A stretch of DNA of 64,000 nt from Lactobacillus paragasseri (GCF_003584685.1 NZ_AP018549.1:806001-870000); one strand, 5' to 3'. Shown: positions 45,508 through 56,701, counted from the first letter of the stretch. A program made the numbers and translations. The notes: generated by a model not told the origin, from the sequence alone.

Positions 45508-46350
45508 TTATTTAGCATAGTCATCGATGCCAAGGTGTTCCATAATTAAAGCAGCTGTCTCTTCAATTGAACGGTGTGCAACATTAATTACGTAACAACC
45601 AAGTTTCTTATAAAGCTTATTAGCAGCGTCAAGTTCGGCATTGATAGAATCCATATTTGAGTAAGTTGTATCAGGATTTAAGCCGTAAGCAATCATTCTT
45701 TGGCGCCTAATTTCATTTAAGACAGATGGGTCATTAGTTAAGCCAATAATCTTTTTAGGATCAACTTTATAAATTTCATCTGGAATATGAGTTTGAGGGA
45801 CAAGAGGTAAGTTAGCTACTTTCAAATTCTTGTTTGCTAAGAATAATGAAAGAGGGGTCTTCGAAGTTCTTGAAACTCCAAGCAAAACAACGTCTGCTTC
45901 TAAGAATCCTTTAGGATCTTTTCCATCATCATACATTACGGCAAATTCCATTGCAGAAATTCTGTCGAAATAGTTTTGTCCCATGTGGTGAACAGCACCG
46001 ATTTCGTGTTTTGGTTCTTCACCGGTTAAGGAGTGAATGTTTTCAATTACACCTGAAAGTAAGTCTACATACTTCATATTATGTTCACGTGCGAATTTGA
46101 TTGCGGCTAATTGTTCATCTTCGTGAATTAATGTAAACGCAATTAATACGTTTTCAAATTCTGTGATTTCGTCGAAAACTTTTTCTAGTTTTTCACGATT
46201 AGTAATAAATGGATAGCGACGGTAATTAAACTTCACGTCTGGATATTGAACAGCACCAGCTTGCACCATGTTAAACGCAGTATCTCCAACAGAGTCAGAG
46301 ATAATAATTAAGTTAACGATTTTTTGATTTTCTTTCTTTTCTTCAGTCAT
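45508..46350 (-). CDS. Pyruvate, phosphate/water dikinase regulatory protein (kinase/phosphorylase)
   Basis: Members of this family switch pyruvate phosphate dikinase or PEP synthase off and on by ADP-dependent phosphorylation and Pi-dependent dephosphorylation. The 280-residue protein has the N-terminal IIISDSVGDTA segment and the P-loop-like GVSRTSKTPLSLFLA (about 157-171). No target dikinase lies in this window. It starts at ATG with gaggtga upstream. It is divergent from rpsU. Confidence 0.9.
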   Translation of the reverse strand: MTEEKKENQKIVNLIIISDSVGDTAFNMVQAGAVQYPDVKFNYRRYPFITNREKLEKVFDEITEFENVLIAFTLIHEDEQLAAIKFAREHNMKYVDLLSGVIENIHSLTGEEPKHEIGAVHHMGQNYFDRISAMEFAVMYDDGKDPKGFLEADVVLLGVSRTSKTPLSLFLANKNLKVANLPLVPQTHIPDEIYKVDPKKIIGLTNDPSVLNEIRRQRMIAYGLNPDTTYSNMDSINAELDAANKLYKKLGCYVINVAHRSIEETAALIMEHLGIDDYAK

Positions 46351-46414
46351 ATATCTTCACCTCATTGTTTACCTAAATTATACCAAAATAAGTTAGAAAA
46401 ATGTTAATCGACTA

Positions 46415-46443
46415 TTGACCGACTTTTCTCGTTTAGCTATAAT
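46415..46443 (+). promoter_or_regulatory. Sigma-A promoter of rpsU
   Basis: TTGACC (46415-46420) and TATAAT (46438-46443) are separated by exactly 17 nt, a near-consensus promoter. Confidence 0.8.
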
Positions 46444-46501
46444 TTAACTATATTGTTGTGGCACATATTTGTGTGCCAAGAAATGGAAGGAGGGATCTCA
46501 C

Positions 46502-46678
46502 ATGGCTAAGACAATCGTTCACGAAAACGAGTCTATTGATGATGCTCTTCGTCGTTTCAAACGTTCCGTTTCTAGAAGTGGTACCTTGCAAGAATACCGC
46601 AAGCGTGAATTCTACGAAAAACCAAGCGTTAAGAGAAAGTTAAAATCCGAAGCTGCTCGTAAGCGTAGACATTATTAA
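46502..46678 (+). CDS. rpsU: 30S ribosomal protein S21
   Basis: This is a basic 58-residue protein of the small ribosomal subunit, beginning [20 protein letters not shown] and ending EAARKRRHY, both typical. GGAGGGATCTC lies just before the ATG, which decides the start against an in-frame ATG 33 nt upstream. It has a strong promoter and its own terminator. Confidence 0.97.
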   Translation: MAKTIVHENESIDDALRRFKRSVSRSGTLQEYRKREFYEKPSVKRKLKSEAARKRRHY

Positions 46679-46685
46679 TATAAAG

Positions 46686-46727
46686 AAAGCTCTTGATAGA
46701 AATTCGCTCTATCAAGAGCTTTTTTTG
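46686..46727 (+). terminator. Terminator of rpsU
   Basis: A perfect stem AAAGCTCTTGATAG / CTATCAAGAGCTTT is followed by a T run. Confidence 0.9.
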
Positions 46728-46781
46728 TATAAAAAGTTTAAAATAGACTTTGTAAGTTTTGATTAAAGAGGAGAAAAATAA

Positions 46782-47225
46782 ATGTCACTAAATGATACTT
46801 TAATGCAAGATATGAAATCAGCTATGAAGGCTAAAGATAAGGAAGCTTTAACAACTATTCGCTCACTTAAGGCTGCAGTAATGAATTATAAGATTAAAGT
46901 GGGACATGACCTAACTAGCGATGATGAATTAACAGTTTTGTCTAGTGCACTTAAGCAACGTAAAGAATCTTTAGAAGAATTTACTAAGGCAGGTAGAGAC
47001 GATTTAATTGCTCAAACTAAAAAAGAAATGCAACAAATTGAAAAATATATGCCAAAACAAATGTCTAAAGAAGAGCTTGAACAAACAGTTGAGGAGACAA
47101 TTAAAGAAGTCGGTGCAAGTTCTAAGAAAGACTTCGGTAAAGTTATGCAAGCTTTAATGCCAAAAATCAAAGGTAAGGCTGATGGCAAGGCCGCTTCTTC
47201 AATTGTTGGTAAGAAGCTTAACTAA
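46782..47225 (+). CDS. yqeY: GatB/YqeY domain protein
   Basis: The 147-residue protein has the YqeY fold related to the tail of the GatB subunit of tRNA amidotransferase. Conserved segments are MKAKDKEALTTIRSLKAAV (about 15-33) and KYMPKQMSKEEL (about 87-98). Its exact role is unknown; a tRNA-related one is assumed. It follows rpsU and precedes the phoH-like gene, the usual Firmicutes order. Confidence 0.93.
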   Translation: MSLNDTLMQDMKSAMKAKDKEALTTIRSLKAAVMNYKIKVGHDLTSDDELTVLSSALKQRKESLEEFTKAGRDDLIAQTKKEMQQIEKYMPKQMSKEELEQTVEETIKEVGASSKKDFGKVMQALMPKIKGKADGKAASSIVGKKLN

Positions 47226-47255
47226 TCGCTTGATATAATGGAGGTTCAATTTTAA

Positions 47256-48215
47256 GTGGGACAAACTATAGAAGCAACATTTACACCAACTAAACCTGAA
47301 ACAATTATGAACTTAGTTGGGATTAACGATGCAAATTTGCGTTTAATTGAAGAATCTTACGATGTACAAGTTACTGATACTGGTAGTGAGATTGAAGTAA
47401 CTGGGGAAGAAAGCCTTGTTAAGAAAATTATGCAAATTTTTACTGCTTTAGATAAGGTTGTTACCCGAGGAGTTACTATTACTGCAACTGATGTCGTAAG
47501 CGCAATTAAAATGGCCGACAAAGGAACTTTGGAGTTCTTTGGTGAGTTATACAATAAGATTTTAATCAGGGATACTAAGGGACGCCCGGTTCGAGTTAAG
47601 AACATGGGGCAAAAGCGCTATATCGAAGCTATTCAAAAATATGACGTTGTTTTTGGAATTGGACCGGCTGGTACAGGGAAAACTTTTTTAGCAGTAGTTA
47701 TGGCAATTGCGGCCTTTAAGAAAGGTGAGGTATCACGCATAATTCTAACCAGACCAGCTGTTGAAGCAGGAGAATCACTGGGATTTCTACCTGGAGATTT
47801 GAAGGAAAAAGTTGACCCATATTTAAGACCAATTTATGATTCTTTATATGCAATTTTAGGAGTTGAAACGACTAATCGGTTGATGGAGCGAGGAGTGATT
47901 GAAGTTGCACCTCTTGCTTATATGCGTGGTAGAACTTTAGATGATGCTTTTGTAATTCTTGATGAAGCACAAAACACTACTCAAGCTCAAATGAAGATGT
48001 TTTTAACTAGATTAGGTTTTAATTCTAAGATGGTTGTTAATGGTGACCAAACTCAAATTGACTTACCAGGAAAAGCAAAGAGTGGGTTATTGCAAGCTGA
48101 ACATATACTTGCAAATATTGAACAAGTAAAATTCATTAACTTTACCTTCAATGATGTTGTTCGTCACCCAGTAGTAGCTAAAATTGTTAGAGCTTATGAA
48201 AAAGAAGGACACTAA
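47256..48215 (+). CDS. PhoH-like ATPase (YbeZ family)
   Basis: The 319-residue protein has an N-terminal KH-like domain (about 25-85) and a PhoH ATPase domain. Walker A is GPAGTGKTFLAV (about 132-143), and Walker B FVILDEAQNTT (about 232-242). It is linked with YbeY in rRNA maturation in other bacteria, and ybeY is the next gene, 3 nt away. The start is GTG with ggaggtt upstream. Confidence 0.93.
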   Translation: MGQTIEATFTPTKPETIMNLVGINDANLRLIEESYDVQVTDTGSEIEVTGEESLVKKIMQIFTALDKVVTRGVTITATDVVSAIKMADKGTLEFFGELYNKILIRDTKGRPVRVKNMGQKRYIEAIQKYDVVFGIGPAGTGKTFLAVVMAIAAFKKGEVSRIILTRPAVEAGESLGFLPGDLKEKVDPYLRPIYDSLYAILGVETTNRLMERGVIEVAPLAYMRGRTLDDAFVILDEAQNTTQAQMKMFLTRLGFNSKMVVNGDQTQIDLPGKAKSGLLQAEHILANIEQVKFINFTFNDVVRHPVVAKIVRAYEKEGH

Positions 48216-48218
48216 AAT

Positions 48219-48746
48219 TTGAATAACTTAGATATTTCTTTCAATGATGAAGTTAATTTCTTAGATAATGACGATAAAGATTGGATCCCTTGGATTACCA
48301 ATCTGCTTTTGTCGGCCAAAAAAGAAATTAATAAGGAAAATGCTCAAGAAATGAGTATTAATTTTGTTTCTTCCGAAAAAATTCACGAAATCAATAAAAA
48401 ATATCGTGGAAAAGATCGACCAACCGATGTGATTTCTTTTGCAATTGAAGATGGATTAGACGAAGACTTTATGTCTGCTTTTAATGATGATCCTGATTTT
48501 GTTGAAGATATTGGAGATCTATTTCTTTGCCCAGAAGTAATAAAAAGACATAGTGTCGAGTATGAAACTGGATTTAATCGTGAGTTTGGATATACACTAG
48601 TTCATGGATACTTGCATTTAAATGGTTTTGATCATATTGAGGATGATGAAGCTAAAGTAATGTTTGGTATCCAAGGCAAAGTTTTACGTGAATATGGGCT
48701 TCCGCTTCATCCGGATCAGGAAAATCACGGAAAGCAAATTCACTAA
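48219..48746 (+). CDS. ybeY: Endoribonuclease YbeY
   Basis: This is a zinc-dependent endoribonuclease needed for 16S rRNA 3' end processing. The 175-residue protein has the zinc motif HGYLHLNGFDH (about 130-140) and the RGKDRPTDVISFA segment (about 63-75). The start is TTG, 3 nt after the phoH-like stop, so translation is coupled. No diacylglycerol kinase or cytidine deaminase gene is inserted before era, unlike in Bacillus. Confidence 0.95.
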   Translation: MNNLDISFNDEVNFLDNDDKDWIPWITNLLLSAKKEINKENAQEMSINFVSSEKIHEINKKYRGKDRPTDVISFAIEDGLDEDFMSAFNDDPDFVEDIGDLFLCPEVIKRHSVEYETGFNREFGYTLVHGYLHLNGFDHIEDDEAKVMFGIQGKVLREYGLPLHPDQENHGKQIH

Positions 48747-48769
48747 GACTTAAATAAAAGGATGTAACA

Positions 48770-49681
48770 ATGATGGATGAAAAAAAGGACTATAAATCAG
48801 GCTTTGTAGCTTTAATTGGTAGACCCAATGTTGGTAAGTCGACACTTTTAAACTTTTTGGTAGGTCAAAAAGTAGCGATTATGTCACCACAGCCACAAAC
48901 AACTAGAAACAAAATATCTGGTATTTATACTGATGATCAAGAGCAAATTGTGTTTATCGATACTCCTGGGATTCATAAGCCTAAAAACAAGTTAGATGAC
49001 TTTATGGATAAGTCGAGTTACTCAGCTTTAGATGAAGTAGACGTTGTTTTATTTATGGTTGAACCTGAACCAGCAGGTAAGGGAGACCAATATATTGCTG
49101 AACTTCTTAAGAAAATTAAAAAACCTGTATTTTTAGTGATAAATAAGATTGATAAAGTCCACCCAGATAAGTTATTATCTATTATAGATTCGTACAAGAA
49201 TCTAGGCGATTTTGCTGAAATTGTTCCAATTTCTGCTTCTCAAGGAAATAATGTTTCCGAATTGATTAAAACAATTGCCAAGTATCTGCCAGAAGGTCCG
49301 CAATTTTATGATGCAGACCAATTGACTGATCGTCCAGAATATTTTATTGTGGCTGAATTAATTCGCGAGCAAGTTTTGAAGCTCACTCATGAAGAAGTCC
49401 CACATGCAACGGCCGTGGTAGTTGACCGAATGCGGGATCATGAAGGTGGTAAGCTTCAAATTGAGGCTACAATTTATGTTGAACGTCCAGGTCAAAAAGG
49501 CATTATAATTGGTAAAAAGGGTCAAATGCTGAAGCAGATTGGAATTGCTGCACGTCAAGAAATTGAAGCTTTATTAGGCGAAAAAGTTAATTTACGTCTA
49601 TGGGTTAAGGTTCAAAAGAATTGGCGTTCTGATCCTGCCTTCCTTAAATCTATTGGATATAATGCCAAGGAATTAAGATAG
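48770..49681 (+). CDS. era: GTPase Era
   Basis: Era binds 16S rRNA and helps assemble the 30S subunit. The 303-residue protein has G1 [10 protein letters not shown]3 [10 protein letters not shown]4 NKID and a C-terminal KH domain with [18 protein letters not shown]. It starts with ATGATG after aaggatg. Its stop codon is directly followed by the recO start. Confidence 0.98.
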   Translation: MMDEKKDYKSGFVALIGRPNVGKSTLLNFLVGQKVAIMSPQPQTTRNKISGIYTDDQEQIVFIDTPGIHKPKNKLDDFMDKSSYSALDEVDVVLFMVEPEPAGKGDQYIAELLKKIKKPVFLVINKIDKVHPDKLLSIIDSYKNLGDFAEIVPISASQGNNVSELIKTIAKYLPEGPQFYDADQLTDRPEYFIVAELIREQVLKLTHEEVPHATAVVVDRMRDHEGGKLQIEATIYVERPGQKGIIIGKKGQMLKQIGIAARQEIEALLGEKVNLRLWVKVQKNWRSDPAFLKSIGYNAKELR

Positions 49682-50434
49682 ATGGTACGTGAACTTTGTG
49701 AGGTTCAAGGATTAATTTTTAAAAGAAAAAAATATAAAGAAGCTGATGTTCTAGCCAAGATCATGACGAAAGATCATGGTATTTTTACAATAGATGTTAG
49801 AGGAGCACTGAGACCAAAGTCCAGATTAGGAGCTGCAACCCTTAACTTCTCTTATGGAAAATATATTGTAAATACAAATTGGAAGGGAATCAGTACGCTG
49901 CGAACTTTTAAGGATGTAAAGCAGTTAGACCAATTATATTTAGATTTAACTAAGAATGCGTATTCGAGTTATGTTTTAGACTTGCTTGACCATGCTTTTG
50001 TTGAATATAAGGATATTGGGAGCTTTTATGATTTGATTATGAAAGCGTTGCTGAAGATAAATTCTGGAGAAGATGCGGCAGTCATTACCCAAATGGTGCA
50101 ATTGAAGTTGCTTAATGCATATGGAGTAGCACCGCAGTTAGATCGATGTTTAATTTGCGGGAAGGTGCAAGGCACGTTTGACTATTCGTTGGAATTAGGT
50201 GGAATTATTTGTAGTGATCACTTTAATAGTGTCAGTCAAAGGATGCATCTAGATCCTAAAGTAGTTGCTTTGATACGGACTCTAGCTTTAGTTGATATTG
50301 ATCGTTTAGGAAAAGTAAAAATTAATCCGCAATTAAAAAAGAATTCTGGCAAGGTTATTGATCGGATGTATGCTAACTATTTAGATCTTAACTTGAAAAC
50401 TAAGAAGTTTCTTGATGAATTGGCGCTTTTTTAG
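49682..50434 (+). CDS. recO: DNA repair protein RecO
   Basis: RecO loads RecA onto single-stranded DNA together with RecR. The 250-residue protein has an N-terminal OB fold and a zinc-binding region CLICGK ... GIICSDHF (about 159-183), where the fourth ligand is His instead of Cys. It begins immediately after era (no gap), so it depends on coupled translation. Confidence 0.94.
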   Translation: MVRELCEVQGLIFKRKKYKEADVLAKIMTKDHGIFTIDVRGALRPKSRLGAATLNFSYGKYIVNTNWKGISTLRTFKDVKQLDQLYLDLTKNAYSSYVLDLLDHAFVEYKDIGSFYDLIMKALLKINSGEDAAVITQMVQLKLLNAYGVAPQLDRCLICGKVQGTFDYSLELGGIICSDHFNSVSQRMHLDPKVVALIRTLALVDIDRLGKVKINPQLKKNSGKVIDRMYANYLDLNLKTKKFLDELALF

Positions 50435-50457
50435 CTGTTGACTTTTTATATTCGTTT

Positions 50458-50492
50458 AAAGACTAGTGAGGTTTCTTACTAGTCTTTTTTTA
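50458..50492 (+). terminator. Terminator after recO
   Basis: AAAGACTAGT / ACTAGTCTTTTTTT stem and T run, 24 nt after the stop. Confidence 0.88.
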
Positions 50493-50525
50493 TAAAAGAT
50501 GATAAAATATAAACGTATTTTGACA

Positions 50526-50700
50526 ACTATAAAGGAATAGAAAAGTACCAAGACAGCGAGTGCAGAATGGTGGAAGTGCATTTGGGAAAAGGCACCTTTT
50601 AGTCAAAGTTGTTAATTAAGGGCAGGAAGAATATTTTCCTGAATTAGGGTGGAACCGCGAAGTAAATCGTCCCTATGCAATTTTTGCATAGGCTTTTTTT
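50526..50700 (+). promoter_or_regulatory. T-box leader of glyQS (tRNA-Gly)
   Basis: The canonical T-box AGGGTGGAACCGCG lies at 50646-50659, followed by the terminator CCTATGCAA-TTT-TTGCATAGG and T7. Stem I carries GGTGGAAG and a GGC glycine specifier at 50591-50593 (AAAGGCACCTTT). The stem is short, as in other glyQS leaders. A TTGACA (50520-50525) just upstream is a possible -35 element. Confidence 0.92.
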
Positions 50701-50728
50701 ATGCCTATGTTGTGAGGAGAGAGTATAG

Positions 50729-51646
50729 ATGTCAGAAAAACTGAATATCCAGAATATGATTTTTAAATTGGAACAGTTCTGGGCCTCTAAAGGTTGTATG
50801 ATTATGCCTTCATATGATGAGCAAAAAGGTGCCGGGACAATGAGTCCATATACATTTTTACGTGCTGTTGGGCCAGAACCTTGGGCAGCTTGCTATGTTG
50901 AGCCTTCAAGAAGACCTGCTGATGGTCGATATGGTGATAACCCTAACCGTTTATACCAACACCATCAATTCCAAGTTGTTATTAAGCCTGCACCAAAAGA
51001 CATTCAACAATATTACTTAGATAGTTTAAGAGTTTTAGGAATCGAACCTCTTGAGCATGATATCAGATTCGTTGAAGATAACTGGGCAAATCCATCTATG
51101 GGTTGTGCCGGTGTTGGTTGGGAAGTATGGCTTGATGGAATGGAAGTTTCTCAATTTACTTACTTCCAAGTTGTTGGCGAACTTGATGTAAAACCAACAA
51201 TGAGTGAGATTACATATGGTGTTGAGCGTCTTGCTTCTTATATTCAAGATGTCAATTCAGTCTTTGACCTTGAATGGGGAGATGGCGTCAAGTATCGTGA
51301 TATTTTCAAGCAACCAGAATATGAACATTCTAAGTATGCCTTTGAAGAAAGCGATCAAGACCAGTTGCTTAAGTTCTTTGATATTTATGAAGCAACCGCT
51401 AAACGTTTGTTGAGTCAAAACTTGATTCACCCAGCTTACGATTACATCTTGAAGTGTAGCCATACATTTAATTTACTTGATGCACGTGGTGCTGTTTCAG
51501 TTACTGAGAGAGCAGGTTACTTATCAAGAATTAGAAACTTGGCTCACCTTGCTGCGAAGGGATTTGTTGAAGAACGTGAAAAGCGTGGCTTCCCATTATT
51601 GAAACACCAAGAAGAAACTAAGAAAGCGGGGCAAAACAATGACTAA
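50729..51646 (+). CDS. glyQ: Glycyl-tRNA synthetase alpha subunit
   Basis: The alpha subunit carries the class II catalytic core of the tetrameric enzyme. The 305-residue protein shows [33 protein letters not shown] and HQFQVVIKP, all diagnostic. The start follows gaggagag. Its last codons overlap glyS by 8 nt. Confidence 0.98.
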   Translation: MSEKLNIQNMIFKLEQFWASKGCMIMPSYDEQKGAGTMSPYTFLRAVGPEPWAACYVEPSRRPADGRYGDNPNRLYQHHQFQVVIKPAPKDIQQYYLDSLRVLGIEPLEHDIRFVEDNWANPSMGCAGVGWEVWLDGMEVSQFTYFQVVGELDVKPTMSEITYGVERLASYIQDVNSVFDLEWGDGVKYRDIFKQPEYEHSKYAFEESDQDQLLKFFDIYEATAKRLLSQNLIHPAYDYILKCSHTFNLLDARGAVSVTERAGYLSRIRNLAHLAAKGFVEEREKRGFPLLKHQEETKKAGQNND

Positions 51647-53711
51647 AGATTATTTATTTGAAATTGGTACTGAAGAAATGCCAGCTCACGTTGTTTCTAG
51701 AAGTGTTAAGCAATTAGCTGATCGTACTAAAAAGTATCTTAAGGAAAATGGCCTTTCTTTTAAAGACATTAAGACTTATTCAACTCCACGTCGCTTGACT
51801 ATTTTGGTTGAAGACTTGGCTGAAAAGCAAGATGATATTGATGAAGTAAAAAAAGGTCCTGCTAAGAAAATTGCTCAAGATAAAGATGGCAATTGGACGA
51901 AAGCTGCTCAAGGTTTTGCTCGTGGTCAAGGGATGACGACTGACGATATTTACTTTGAAGAGCTTAAAGGAACTGAATATGCTTATGTTCATGTTCAAAA
52001 AGAAGGTAAAAAAGCTTCTGACATTTTAATGGGCATGAGCGATATCATTAAAGCCATGACTTTCCCAACTAAAATGCGTTGGGACAGCAATGATTTTGAG
52101 TTTGTACGTCCAATTCATTGGATGGTTTCTTTACTTGGTAGTGAAGTTGTACCAGTTAAATTACTTGATGTAGTTGCTGGTCGCAAAACTCAAGGCCACC
52201 GCTTTTTAGGTGATAGCGTTGTACTTGCAAATGCAGATGACTATGAAGAAGCATTGAAGAGCCAATATGTGATTGCCGATGCTGATGAACGTAAGGGCAT
52301 GATTCTTAATCAAATTCAAGAATTAGTTGCTCAACATAACTGGAAAGTAAACATTGATAAGGGATTACTTGAAGAAGTTACCAACTTAGTTGAATATCCA
52401 ACTGTTTTTGCTGGTTCTTTTGATGAAAAGTACTTGAATATCCCAGATGAAGTTTTAATTACTTCAATGAAAGATAATCAAAGATACTTTGAAGTTTATG
52501 ATGAAAATGGCAAGTTGATTAATCACTTTATTGCTGTTAGAAATGGTAACAGTGAATACTTAGATAACGTAATTGCCGGTAATGAAAAAGTTCTTGTTGC
52601 ACGTTTAGATGATGCTCAATTCTTCTATGACGAAGATAAGAAATACCCATTGGCACACTTTGTTGACAAGCTTAAGAATGTTTCTTTCCACGACAAGATT
52701 GGTTCTGTTGCTGAACATATGGCACGTGTCCAAATTATTGGTGACTACCTTGGTAAGAAATTCAATATTTCAGAAACTGAAATGAAGGATTTTGATCGAG
52801 TTAGTGATATTTACAAATTTGACCTTGTTACCTCAATGGTTGGTGAATTTGCCGAATTACAAGGTGTAATGGGAATGCATTATGCTCGTTTAACTGGTGA
52901 AGATGAAAATGTTAGTGTAGCAATTAAAGAAAGCTATATGCCAACAAGTGCTGAAGGAGATTTGCCAAGTACAACTGTGGGTTCTCTTCTTTCAATTGCT
53001 GATAAATTAGATACAATTATTTCATTCTTCGGTGCAGGTATGATCCCTTCATCATCTAATGACCCATATGCTTTAAGAAGAAACGCTTACGGAATTGTAA
53101 GAATTTTGTTGAACGAAGGTTGGTCACTTCCTGTCAAAGATGTTTTACCAGAATTAATTCAATTATTGTCTGGTAAAACTGCAGCTAAATTACCTAAGGA
53201 TGCTGAAGCTGAAAATGAAATTGCTGACTTTATCCGTGACCGTGTAAAGCAACAATTGCAAGTTGAAAAGTATGATTACGATGTTATCGATGCGGTACTT
53301 GCATCTAGCCAACAAGATCCAATTCAAATTTTAGCAGCAGCTAAGACTTTACAAATGCACCACGATGATGCTGACTTTAAGCCAGTAGTTGAAAGTTTGA
53401 CTAGAATTACTAACATTTTGAAGAAGGCAAAATATAGAAATGCTGCTAAAGTTGATGAAAGTCTTTTCCAAGATGTAAGTGAAGAAGAACTAAACGCTGG
53501 TGTAAATGCACTAGAAGAAAATACTGATTTGAGTATTGCTGATCTATACAAAGGTTTTGTTGAATTACAACCTGTAATTAACAATTACTTTGAAAGTAAT
53601 ATGATTCTTGATAAGGACGAAAAAGTAAAGAATAATCGTTTGGCACAATTATTAAAGGTTAATAACTTGGCTGATCGAATGGGTGACTTAAGTAAATTAG
53701 TAATTAAATAA
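51639..53711 (+). CDS. glyS: Glycyl-tRNA synthetase beta subunit
   Basis: The 690-residue beta subunit binds tRNA-Gly. The N-terminal [13 protein letters not shown] and [20 protein letters not shown] are typical, and a C-terminal anticodon-binding/DALR-like helical region follows. The start overlaps glyQ by 8 nt. dnaG begins 23 nt after its stop, in the same direction, without a visible terminator. Confidence 0.98.
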   Translation: MTKDYLFEIGTEEMPAHVVSRSVKQLADRTKKYLKENGLSFKDIKTYSTPRRLTILVEDLAEKQDDIDEVKKGPAKKIAQDKDGNWTKAAQGFARGQGMTTDDIYFEELKGTEYAYVHVQKEGKKASDILMGMSDIIKAMTFPTKMRWDSNDFEFVRPIHWMVSLLGSEVVPVKLLDVVAGRKTQGHRFLGDSVVLANADDYEEALKSQYVIADADERKGMILNQIQELVAQHNWKVNIDKGLLEEVTNLVEYPTVFAGSFDEKYLNIPDEVLITSMKDNQRYFEVYDENGKLINHFIAVRNGNSEYLDNVIAGNEKVLVARLDDAQFFYDEDKKYPLAHFVDKLKNVSFHDKIGSVAEHMARVQIIGDYLGKKFNISETEMKDFDRVSDIYKFDLVTSMVGEFAELQGVMGMHYARLTGEDENVSVAIKESYMPTSAEGDLPSTTVGSLLSIADKLDTIISFFGAGMIPSSSNDPYALRRNAYGIVRILLNEGWSLPVKDVLPELIQLLSGKTAAKLPKDAEAENEIADFIRDRVKQQLQVEKYDYDVIDAVLASSQQDPIQILAAAKTLQMHHDDADFKPVVESLTRITNILKKAKYRNAAKVDESLFQDVSEEELNAGVNALEENTDLSIADLYKGFVELQPVINNYFESNMILDKDEKVKNNRLAQLLKVNNLADRMGDLSKLVIK

Positions 53712-53734
53712 TAGTTGATTGGGATGATCCATTG

Positions 53735-55549
53735 ATGGCAGGACGTATTCCTGAACAATTTATCGACGAAGTTCGCAATTCTGTCGATATTGTTGATGTA
53801 ATAAGTCAATATGTTTCTTTAGAAAAAAAGGGTAAAGACTATCTAGGACTTTGTCCCTTCCACCAAGAAAAAACGCCATCTTTTACTGTTAGTGAAGGTA
53901 AGCAGTTTTTTAAGTGCTTTGGATGCGGCAAAGGCGGAAATGTATTTAAGTTTTTAATGTATCAGGATCATCTTACTTTTCCTGAAAGTGTTAAAAAAGT
54001 GGCTGAATTGGCGCATCTTCAGATGCCAGAAGGTTACGGAGAAGCGGGCAAGCCACTTAGTCCATTAAAGAAGATGTATCGGCAGGCAACGGAATTTTAC
54101 CAACATATTCTGCTAACCACTAAAGTTGGTGAAAGAGCGCTTAAATATGCCAGAAAGCGTGAATTAACCGATGACTTGCTAAAGCATTTTAAGGTAGGGT
54201 ATGCACCAGATAGTGATAATATTCTCCTTACTTATCTAAAACAGAAAGATTACACTGATGATGATCTAAGAGAAAGTGGGTTATTTGTTGAATCGCAAGA
54301 TGGTCAATTATTTGACCGCTTTCGTGATCGTTTGATGTTTCCTTTAGGGGATGAATCAGGCTATACAGTTGGTTTTTCTGGTCGAAGAATTAGCAATGAT
54401 AAAACTATTGCTAAATATATGAATAGTCCAGAAACTAAGATTTTTAATAAATCTAAACTGTTATTTCATTTTGCTGAAGCAAAAAAAGCAGCTAGAAGTG
54501 AAAAACATTTGATTCTTTATGAAGGCTACATGGATGTTATTGCTGCTTATAAAGCTGGCATTCAGTCTGGTGTAGCTTCAATGGGAACCAGCTTAACGAC
54601 CGAGCAAGTTTATATGCTAAGGCGAATTACACCTAATATTTTGGTTAACTATGATGGAGATCCACCTGGTATTCATGCTGCTGAACGTGCAACAAAATTA
54701 TTTGGGCAAGTTCAAGGCTTTAATTTAGGAATAATTGTTTTACCAGAAAATCTTGATCCAGATGAATATGTAAAAAAATATGGAAAAGAAAAATACCGTG
54801 CAGAAGTTGCAGGTGCTCTTAGTTCAACAGATTTTCTACTTGAAAGATTAGCAAATCAGTATAATTTGCATAATGATCGAGAAAAACTAGCTTATATAAC
54901 AGCAGCTGTCCAAATGATTGCAGGATTAAATGATCCTGTAGCTGCTGATTTGTATCTTGATAAACTGGCACGTCAAACTGGCGTAACTCGTGAATCTCTT
55001 AAAGTGACTTTTGTACGTGAGAGACGAAAATTACAAAGAGCTAGAAATCATCAGCAAGCTTATCAAGCATCTACATTAATGGAGAATGTAAGTGAATCAG
55101 CAGAGCCTAAAGAAGCTCAAGCAGGAACTGATAGTGAAACTAGAAATCCAGCTTTAGATCGCTTACTGTACCTATTTATACATAGTGATGAAGCAAGAGA
55201 TTACCTTTTAAGTCAGCAGTTTTTATTCCCGGATGAGCGTTATGCAAAATTAGCAGAATTTTGGCTAAAATATCATCAAACCCATGATGAAGCAGAAGTG
55301 AAGGGTTTTATTGATTTTATTCCTGAGGAACTTCAAGGTATAATTATTAATATGGAAATGATTCCGATGCCTCCTGATTATTCTAAGCGTGAGTTAGATG
55401 ATCAATTAAGGGCATTGGAAAAGAGCAAGATTGATGAGCAATTAAACGACTTGCTTAATCAATTAAAGGAAGCTCAAAGAAAACAAGATAATAGTTTGGA
55501 GCTTGAAATAGCGCAAAAAGTAATTGCGTTAAGAAGAAAGAAGTTTTAG
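53735..55549 (+). CDS. dnaG: DNA primase
   Basis: It makes RNA primers for DNA replication. From the ATG at 53735 (gggatga 7 nt upstream; an in-frame TTG stands one codon earlier) the protein has 604 residues. The zinc finger is CPFHQEKTPSF ... CFGCGKGG (about 41-67). The TOPRIM domain contains LYEGYMDVIA and VNYDGDPPGIHAA, and a DnaB-binding C-terminal part follows. It is followed after 15 nt by rpoD: the dnaG-rpoD macromolecular synthesis operon. Confidence 0.97.
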   Translation: MAGRIPEQFIDEVRNSVDIVDVISQYVSLEKKGKDYLGLCPFHQEKTPSFTVSEGKQFFKCFGCGKGGNVFKFLMYQDHLTFPESVKKVAELAHLQMPEGYGEAGKPLSPLKKMYRQATEFYQHILLTTKVGERALKYARKRELTDDLLKHFKVGYAPDSDNILLTYLKQKDYTDDDLRESGLFVESQDGQLFDRFRDRLMFPLGDESGYTVGFSGRRISNDKTIAKYMNSPETKIFNKSKLLFHFAEAKKAARSEKHLILYEGYMDVIAAYKAGIQSGVASMGTSLTTEQVYMLRRITPNILVNYDGDPPGIHAAERATKLFGQVQGFNLGIIVLPENLDPDEYVKKYGKEKYRAEVAGALSSTDFLLERLANQYNLHNDREKLAYITAAVQMIAGLNDPVAADLYLDKLARQTGVTRESLKVTFVRERRKLQRARNHQQAYQASTLMENVSESAEPKEAQAGTDSETRNPALDRLLYLFIHSDEARDYLLSQQFLFPDERYAKLAEFWLKYHQTHDEAEVKGFIDFIPEELQGIIINMEMIPMPPDYSKRELDDQLRALEKSKIDEQLNDLLNQLKEAQRKQDNSLELEIAQKVIALRRKKF

Positions 55550-55564
55550 AGGGGGCTTTTTTAC

Positions 55565-56686
55565 ATGGCAGAGAGTAAGACTACCAAAAAAGAAGCAACA
55601 ATGACACTTGATAAGAAAGTCAAGGAAGTTGTTAAGGAAGTTAAAAAAGATAAACAAATCACTGAAAAAGAATTTACTGCTCAACTAATTAAGCCATATA
55701 ATCTTCAAGGAAAAGCGGTAGATCAACTTGTTCAAGAATTTGAAGACAATGGAATTAGTATCGTTGATGAAAAAGGCGAACCTTCTAAATTAGCTTTAAA
55801 GAAGCAAAAAGATGTTGAAAAAGCTGAATTAAAGGATATGTCTGCACCTTCAAGTGTAAGAATGAACGATCCAGTGCGGATGTATTTGAAAGAAATTGGA
55901 CGTGTTTCGTTGTTGAATGCGGACCAAGAAATTGCCTTAGCTAAGCGAATTGAAGCTGGCGACGAAGAAGCGAAGCAAGAACTTGCTGAAGCTAACTTAC
56001 GTTTGGTTGTTTCTATTGCCAAGCGTTATGTTGGTCGTGGAATGTCCTTCTTAGACTTAATTCAAGAAGGTAACATGGGCTTAATGAAAGCTGTTGACAA
56101 GTTTGACTATCGTTTAGGATTCAAGTTCTCAACTTATGCAACTTGGTGGATTAGACAAGCAATTACTCGTGCAATTGCTGACCAAGCTAGAACTATTCGT
56201 ATTCCAGTTCACATGGTTGAAACAATCAACAAGTTGATTAGAATTCAAAGACAACTTTTGCAAGATTTAGGTAGAGAACCAACTCCAGAAGAAATTGGTG
56301 CTGAAATGGACATGCCAACTGATAAGGTTCGTGAGATCTTGAAAATTGCTCAAGAACCTGTTTCTCTTGAAACTCCAATTGGTGAAGAAGATGATTCTCA
56401 CTTAGGTGACTTTATCGAAGATAAAGATGCAACTAGTCCCGAGCAACATGCTTCTTACGAACTATTGAAGGAACAACTTGAGGAAGTTCTTGATACTTTA
56501 ACTGATCGTGAAGAGAATGTATTGCGTTTACGTTTCGGTCTAGATGATGGACGTACTCGTACTCTTGAAGAAGTTGGTAAGGTATTTGGAGTAACTCGTG
56601 AACGTATCAGACAGATTGAAGCTAAAGCGTTACGTAAGTTACGTCATCCAAGTCGCTCAAACCAATTAAAAGATTTCTTAGATTAA
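55565..56686 (+). CDS. rpoD: Primary sigma factor RpoD (sigma-A)
   Basis: The 373-residue protein is the housekeeping sigma factor. It has a Lys-rich N-terminal region, then region 2 ([40 protein letters not shown]) and region 4.2 ([20 protein letters not shown]). It starts at ATG after gaggggg. A strong hairpin follows the stop. Confidence 0.98.
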   Translation: MAESKTTKKEATMTLDKKVKEVVKEVKKDKQITEKEFTAQLIKPYNLQGKAVDQLVQEFEDNGISIVDEKGEPSKLALKKQKDVEKAELKDMSAPSSVRMNDPVRMYLKEIGRVSLLNADQEIALAKRIEAGDEEAKQELAEANLRLVVSIAKRYVGRGMSFLDLIQEGNMGLMKAVDKFDYRLGFKFSTYATWWIRQAITRAIADQARTIRIPVHMVETINKLIRIQRQLLQDLGREPTPEEIGAEMDMPTDKVREILKIAQEPVSLETPIGEEDDSHLGDFIEDKDATSPEQHASYELLKEQLEEVLDTLTDREENVLRLRFGLDDGRTRTLEEVGKVFGVTRERIRQIEAKALRKLRHPSRSNQLKDFLD

Positions 56687-56701
56687 GATATTTATATGAT
56701 G

